NCBI GenBank assembly: GCA_002469305.1
Contig: DKEY01000079.1
Span: 1 to 7,234 of the forward strand
Length of the DNA stretch: 7,234 bases
Source: Sulfurospirillum sp. UBA6810
Lineage (GTDB): Bacteria > Campylobacterota > Campylobacteria > Campylobacterales > Sulfurospirillaceae
Reading direction: 5' to 3'
Shown here in pieces: positions 4,811 to 7,234 of this stretch; the stretch's first letter is position 1, and each line of letters begins with the position of its first letter. Below the pieces are notes generated by a model, which ran no database searches, was not told the DNA's origin, and saw only the letters and a list, made by a program, of their open reading frames with translations. Made by a program: the position numbers and the translations under genes.

Positions 4811-6085
4811 ATGGCAAGAAATCTAGCCACCGAGATGGCACCACCATTTGTATTGGTGGCACACTATTTTATAGCAGCAGCACTTTTTTATGCTCTCAGT
4901 GCTTTTTTACTACCATTTTATGCAGATAGTATAGATGGATACTTTTTATCAAGTTCCATAGCTTCACTTATACATCTCTACCTTTTAGGTTTTGTGATGA
5001 TGGTTTTCTTTGGAGCGATGTATCAGCTTATCCCTGTTGTTTTAGAGATACCGATTTTTTCAAAAGATTTTGCATATATACAGTTTTACATTTTTGTTGT
5101 GGGTATAGGGCTTTTTTGCTTTGGATTAGCTCATACAGAGTATCTTTCGCTTATGCCTTATGGGGCGATTATGATGTATATCTCTATGCTTATCTTTGTT
5201 GTAAATATCTTTTTAACATACAAAGAGTTAGAAAAGTGGGATATCGTCGCTAAGTTTATCTTTGTTGCCAATGTTTTTTTATTTATCGGAGCTTGTGTAG
5301 GATTTTTTATGGCTCTTGATTTGGTCTATGGTTTTTATGGAGATATCCTTAGCTTGGCAAAGATGCACATAGCTACTACTATATTTGGTTATGTGAGTAT
5401 GACTATCATGGGAGTTGGCATGGTTTTACTTCCTATGTTCTCACTCTCACATGGATATAGCCAAAAGAAAATAGAATTTGCCTTTTACTTTATCACAGTA
5501 GGGCTTACTCTTTTGCTCGTGGGAGAAGTCTTACATGTAAGATTTCTTTTTGAGATTGGGGGTGCTTTGAGTGGCATTGCTATCTTGCTCGCAACTTTGC
5601 AAATGAGAGGTATCTTTAAAGCTAGAGTTAGACGTCAAAATGACTTTTGGGCTAAAAATATGATGGCTTCATTTTTGACACTGCTTCTTAGCGTAGTAGT
5701 ATTAGTAGGAGCGATTGTCAGTGGAGAACAAAAGTACTTTATCCTCTTTGGCTTTTTACTCTTTTTTGGTTTTTTTATCTTTTTTATCATAGGACATATC
5801 TACAAGATACTTCCATTTTTAGTGTGGTATCAGAGATTTTCGCCTCATGTAGGAAAGATGAAAGTTCCGATGCTCAGCGATATGGTAAAAGAGAAGGTTG
5901 CTGATTATCAGTTTTGGATAACACTTGTAGGAGTAGTTATCAGTAGTGTAGGGATTGCATTGAGTGTAAAGAGTTTGTTTCAACTTGGTACATTTATCAT
6001 GGCAATAGCAACACTTTTAGTGATGTATAACATCTGTTTTACACTTGTTTATGGATTAAAAAAGGAAGATCAAAATGTTAAATGA
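4811..6085 (+). CDS. 12-helix membrane protein resembling a degenerate heme-copper oxidase subunit I
   Basis: This 424-residue integral membrane protein has about twelve hydrophobic helices, at roughly 10-36, 47-78, 88-107, 112-135, 148-172, 184-210, 222-242, 245-265, 284-304, 309-337, 367-388 and 392-415. Twelve is the core number of heme-copper oxidase subunit I. Histidines sit in helix 2 (His55, 'IHLYLLGF...GAMYQLIPVV'), helix 6 (His186, 'KMHIATTIFGY') and helix 10 (His329, 'GHIYKILPFLVWY'), with His18 in helix 1. These are the helices that carry heme and copper ligands in oxidases and NO reductases, but the helix 7 His-His pair and the second helix 10 His are missing. Heme binding and relation to the oxidase/NorB superfamily or to NnrS-like proteins are therefore inference. 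The ATG follows the previous stop by three bases with a crowded GGATAAGG before it. Its end overlaps the next gene by 11 bases. Confidence 0.65.
   Translation: MARNLATEMAPPFVLVAHYFIAAALFYALSAFLLPFYADSIDGYFLSSSIASLIHLYLLGFVMMVFFGAMYQLIPVVLEIPIFSKDFAYIQFYIFVVGIGLFCFGLAHTEYLSLMPYGAIMMYISMLIFVVNIFLTYKELEKWDIVAKFIFVANVFLFIGACVGFFMALDLVYGFYGDILSLAKMHIATTIFGYVSMTIMGVGMVLLPMFSLSHGYSQKKIEFAFYFITVGLTLLLVGEVLHVRFLFEIGGALSGIAILLATLQMRGIFKARVRRQNDFWAKNMMASFLTLLLSVVVLVGAIVSGEQKYFILFGFLLFFGFFIFFIIGHIYKILPFLVWYQRFSPHVGKMKVPMLSDMVKEKVADYQFWITLVGVVISSVGIALSVKSLFQLGTFIMAIATLLVMYNICFTLVYGLKKEDQNVK
5530..5545. repeat. CTTACATGTAAGATTT, copy inside the membrane protein gene
   Basis: This contains the 12-base palindrome CTTACATGTAAG and is identical over 16 bases to 6759-6774 in the FmdE-like gene. 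In this frame it encodes Leu-His-Val-Arg. Confidence 0.85.
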
Positions 6086-6371
6086 AGAAAAAGTAATAGA
6101 AGCGATAAAAACTGTTATCGACCCTGAAGTTGGATTTGATATCTACTCATTAGGTTTGATTTATGGAGTTATCATCAGTGGCAAAAATGTACATGTAAAC
6201 ATGACACTCTCAACAAAAGGTTGTCCTTTGCATGAGATGATGAAGCAGTGGACAAAAGAAGCAGTTGAGAGACTTGATGAGGTAGATGAGTGTGAGATAG
6301 AGATAGTGTGGGAGCCAGCTTGGAATATAACGATGGCAAGTGACGAAGTGAAAAAAGCACTAGGAGCATAA
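6075..6371 (+). CDS. DUF59 / MIP18-family iron-sulfur cluster assembly protein (SufT/PaaD-like)
   Basis: This 98-residue protein is a single DUF59 domain of full length. 'VIDPEVGFDIYSLGLIYGV' (14-32) is the family signature, followed by 'MTLSTKGCPLHEMM' with the conserved Cys50, and 'VWEPAWNITMASDEVKKALG' (78-97), matching the usual W-[DE]-P-x-W...MS..A...LG ending. Relatives help mature Fe-S proteins (SufT, PaaD/PaaJ, MIP18). Here it may serve the operon's own redox protein, or a target elsewhere. AAGGA (6062-6066) precedes the ATG, and the start lies inside the last codons of the membrane protein gene (11-base overlap), so translation is probably coupled. The following gene starts one base after its stop. 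Confidence 0.88.
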   Translation: MLNEEKVIEAIKTVIDPEVGFDIYSLGLIYGVIISGKNVHVNMTLSTKGCPLHEMMKQWTKEAVERLDEVDECEIEIVWEPAWNITMASDEVKKALGA

Positions 6372-6372
6372 G

Positions 6373-6987
6373 ATGAGAGAAGAAGCGTTTCCTTCATTTT
6401 TCAAAGATGTCCCACGTATCGCTACTTTTGACCCACTTGCACAGTTTTTGGGAAGTGTAGAAAAGGGAGTTATAAAGTTTAGCTATAAGCAGATAGTAAA
6501 AGCAGCAGGGCATAGTTGTCCTACCGTAGCTAGTGCATATTTGATGAGCTTCAAAGCTCTTAAAACTCTCTATCCAGATACATTGCCTGTGCGAGGAGAG
6601 ATAAAGGTTGCTTTTAAAGAGGCACTTTCTGCTGGGGTAACAGGTGTTATCTCAAATGTTATCTCTAACATCACAGGTGCAACGAAAGAGAGTGGTTTTA
6701 AAGGGATTAATGGGAAGTATGCAAGACACTCTTTGATGGAGTTTGAAGCGGATATAAACTTACATGTAAGATTTACAAGGCTTGATACAAACCAAAGTGT
6801 AGAGGTAAGCTACAATCCAAATGTTGTACCTCCAAGTCCAAGACTTCAGGAGTTGATGAAACTCATAAACTCTCAAAATGTGAGTGAAGAAGAGATGAAA
6901 GAGTTTGGTACTCTTTGGCAAGAGAGAGTAAAAAAACTCATGATAGATAACTTTGAGAATGAAGAGTTTATAAAAGTAGTGTTATAA
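6373..6987 (+). CDS. FmdE-like protein
   Basis: This 204-residue soluble protein resembles the FmdE domain, named after a protein co-purified with molybdenum formylmethanofuran dehydrogenase. The family's metal-binding start is seen as 'AAGHSCPTVASAYLMSFKAL' (44-63) with His47 and Cys49. It is followed by 'GEIKVAFKEALSAGVTGVISN' (75-95), a glycine-rich stretch around 'SGFKGINGKYARHSL' (107-121) and 'SYNPNVVPPSP' (146-156). Cys49 is the only cysteine, so the C-terminal zinc ribbon found in many FmdE proteins is absent. Nothing in the window suggests methanogenesis; a metal- or heme-related role in this operon is inference only. AGGAG (6362-6366) precedes the ATG, which lies one base after the DUF59 stop. 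Confidence 0.72.
   Translation: MREEAFPSFFKDVPRIATFDPLAQFLGSVEKGVIKFSYKQIVKAAGHSCPTVASAYLMSFKALKTLYPDTLPVRGEIKVAFKEALSAGVTGVISNVISNITGATKESGFKGINGKYARHSLMEFEADINLHVRFTRLDTNQSVEVSYNPNVVPPSPRLQELMKLINSQNVSEEEMKEFGTLWQERVKKLMIDNFENEEFIKVVL
6759..6774. repeat. CTTACATGTAAGATTT, copy inside the FmdE-like gene
   Basis: This is a 16-base match to 5530-5545. It is read in the same frame there and here, again giving Leu-His-Val-Arg, although the two proteins are unrelated. Confidence 0.85.
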
Positions 6988-6988
6988 T
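6983..6988 (+). promoter_or_regulatory. Possible separate -10 box for the Crp/Fnr-family regulator gene
   Basis: A perfect TATAAT overlaps the stop codon of the FmdE-like gene and would start transcription near 6995, 16 bases before the regulator's ATG. No convincing -35 or Fnr-type site precedes it. The regulator may have its own basal promoter as well as operon read-through. Confidence 0.35.
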
Positions 6989-7010
6989 CAAAAAAATTTT
7001 AGGTGCATTG

Positions 7011-7234
7011 ATGGACAATATAAGACAAATACCACTTTTTTCTAACCTCTGTGATGAGGGTATTGAAAAGTTACGAGAGATTTCAACGATAAAACAGTTC
7101 AATACAAAAGAGATACTTTTTTATGAGGGAGAAGAACCCACATATATGTATATCTTACTCAGTGGTACACTGAGACTTTATAAGACAAATTACAAAGGCA
7201 ATCAGATATTTTTGCATGATTTCAGACCTATAAA
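7011..7234 (+). CDS. Crp/Fnr-family transcription regulator, N-terminal part (runs off right edge)
   Basis: The frame is open from ATG 7011 to the edge (74 residues). It shows the start of a cyclic-nucleotide-binding-type sensor domain: 'IPLFSNLCDEGIEKLREIST', then 'FNTKEILFYEGEEPTYMYIL' and 'LSGTLRLYKTNYKGNQIFLH', the typical F..GE......Y.l..G.v.ly pattern. Only one cysteine (Cys14) is present, so the N-terminal cysteine cluster of oxygen-sensing 4Fe-4S Fnr is absent. This is more like the Dnr/NnrR/NssR-type or Crp-like branches. The DNA-binding helix lies beyond the edge. AGGTG at 7001-7005 precedes the ATG by five bases, and the gap to the FmdE-like gene is 23 bases. It is a natural candidate to bind the two TTGAT-N4-ATCAA sites in this window, but that is inference. 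Confidence 0.85.
   Translation, partial: MDNIRQIPLFSNLCDEGIEKLREISTIKQFNTKEILFYEGEEPTYMYILLSGTLRLYKTNYKGNQIFLHDFRPI

Noticed and set aside
6161..6397. Two minus-strand open frames across the DUF59 gene
   Set aside because: Both are antisense to a conserved domain and low in complexity (runs of Ser, Leu and His).

Overview
The window is AT-rich (roughly one third G+C by eye) with tightly packed genes and strong AGGAG/AAGGA-type ribosome binding sites. Gene content (a diguanylate cyclase, an Fe-S flavoprotein, an orphan solute-binding protein, Crp/Fnr-type regulation and respiration-like membrane genes) and protein style suggest a Campylobacterota chromosome of the Sulfurimonas/Sulfurovum kind. 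That assignment is inference from composition and protein character, not from a marker gene.

Left part (1-2316). On the minus strand, an AraC-type HTH fused to an O6-alkylguanine-DNA alkyltransferase is translationally coupled (ATGA overlap) to a GNAT-like acetyltransferase that runs off the left edge. Divergent from it, on the plus strand, is a PAS-GGDEF diguanylate cyclase with an intact active site and inhibitory site. A stem-loop terminator with eight Ts ends it and probably serves the converging flavoprotein gene too. The 125 bases after the GGDEF gene can form several hairpins.

Middle part (2317-4468). There is a minus-strand iron-sulfur flavoprotein-like gene, then a minus-strand 90-residue orphan protein, then a divergent plus-strand periplasmic substrate-binding protein with no permease beside it. 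A perfect Fnr/Dnr-type site (TTGAT-N4-ATCAA) lies upstream of the 90-residue gene.

Right part (4403-7234). This is the most interesting section: a plus-strand operon opened by a second perfect TTGAT-N4-ATCAA site. It encodes a DUF2249 protein, a 12-helix membrane protein resembling a degenerate heme-copper oxidase subunit I, a DUF59/MIP18-type Fe-S assembly protein and an FmdE-like protein. A Crp/Fnr-family regulator follows and is cut by the right edge. Both Fnr-type sites sit exactly 22 bases from a -10 box, centred near -41.5, so the DUF2249 operon and the 90-residue gene look co-activated by one Crp/Fnr-type protein, perhaps the one encoded here. A working guess is a low-oxygen or nitrogen-oxide-responsive membrane redox module with its own metal-centre maturation proteins.

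The palindrome TTACATGTAA occurs six times exactly (four as CTTACATGTAAG), plus three one-mismatch copies, in both genes and spacers. This is far above chance and no annotated feature explains it. No tRNA, rRNA, insertion sequence or CRISPR array was seen, and no gene-free stretch exceeds 300 bases.
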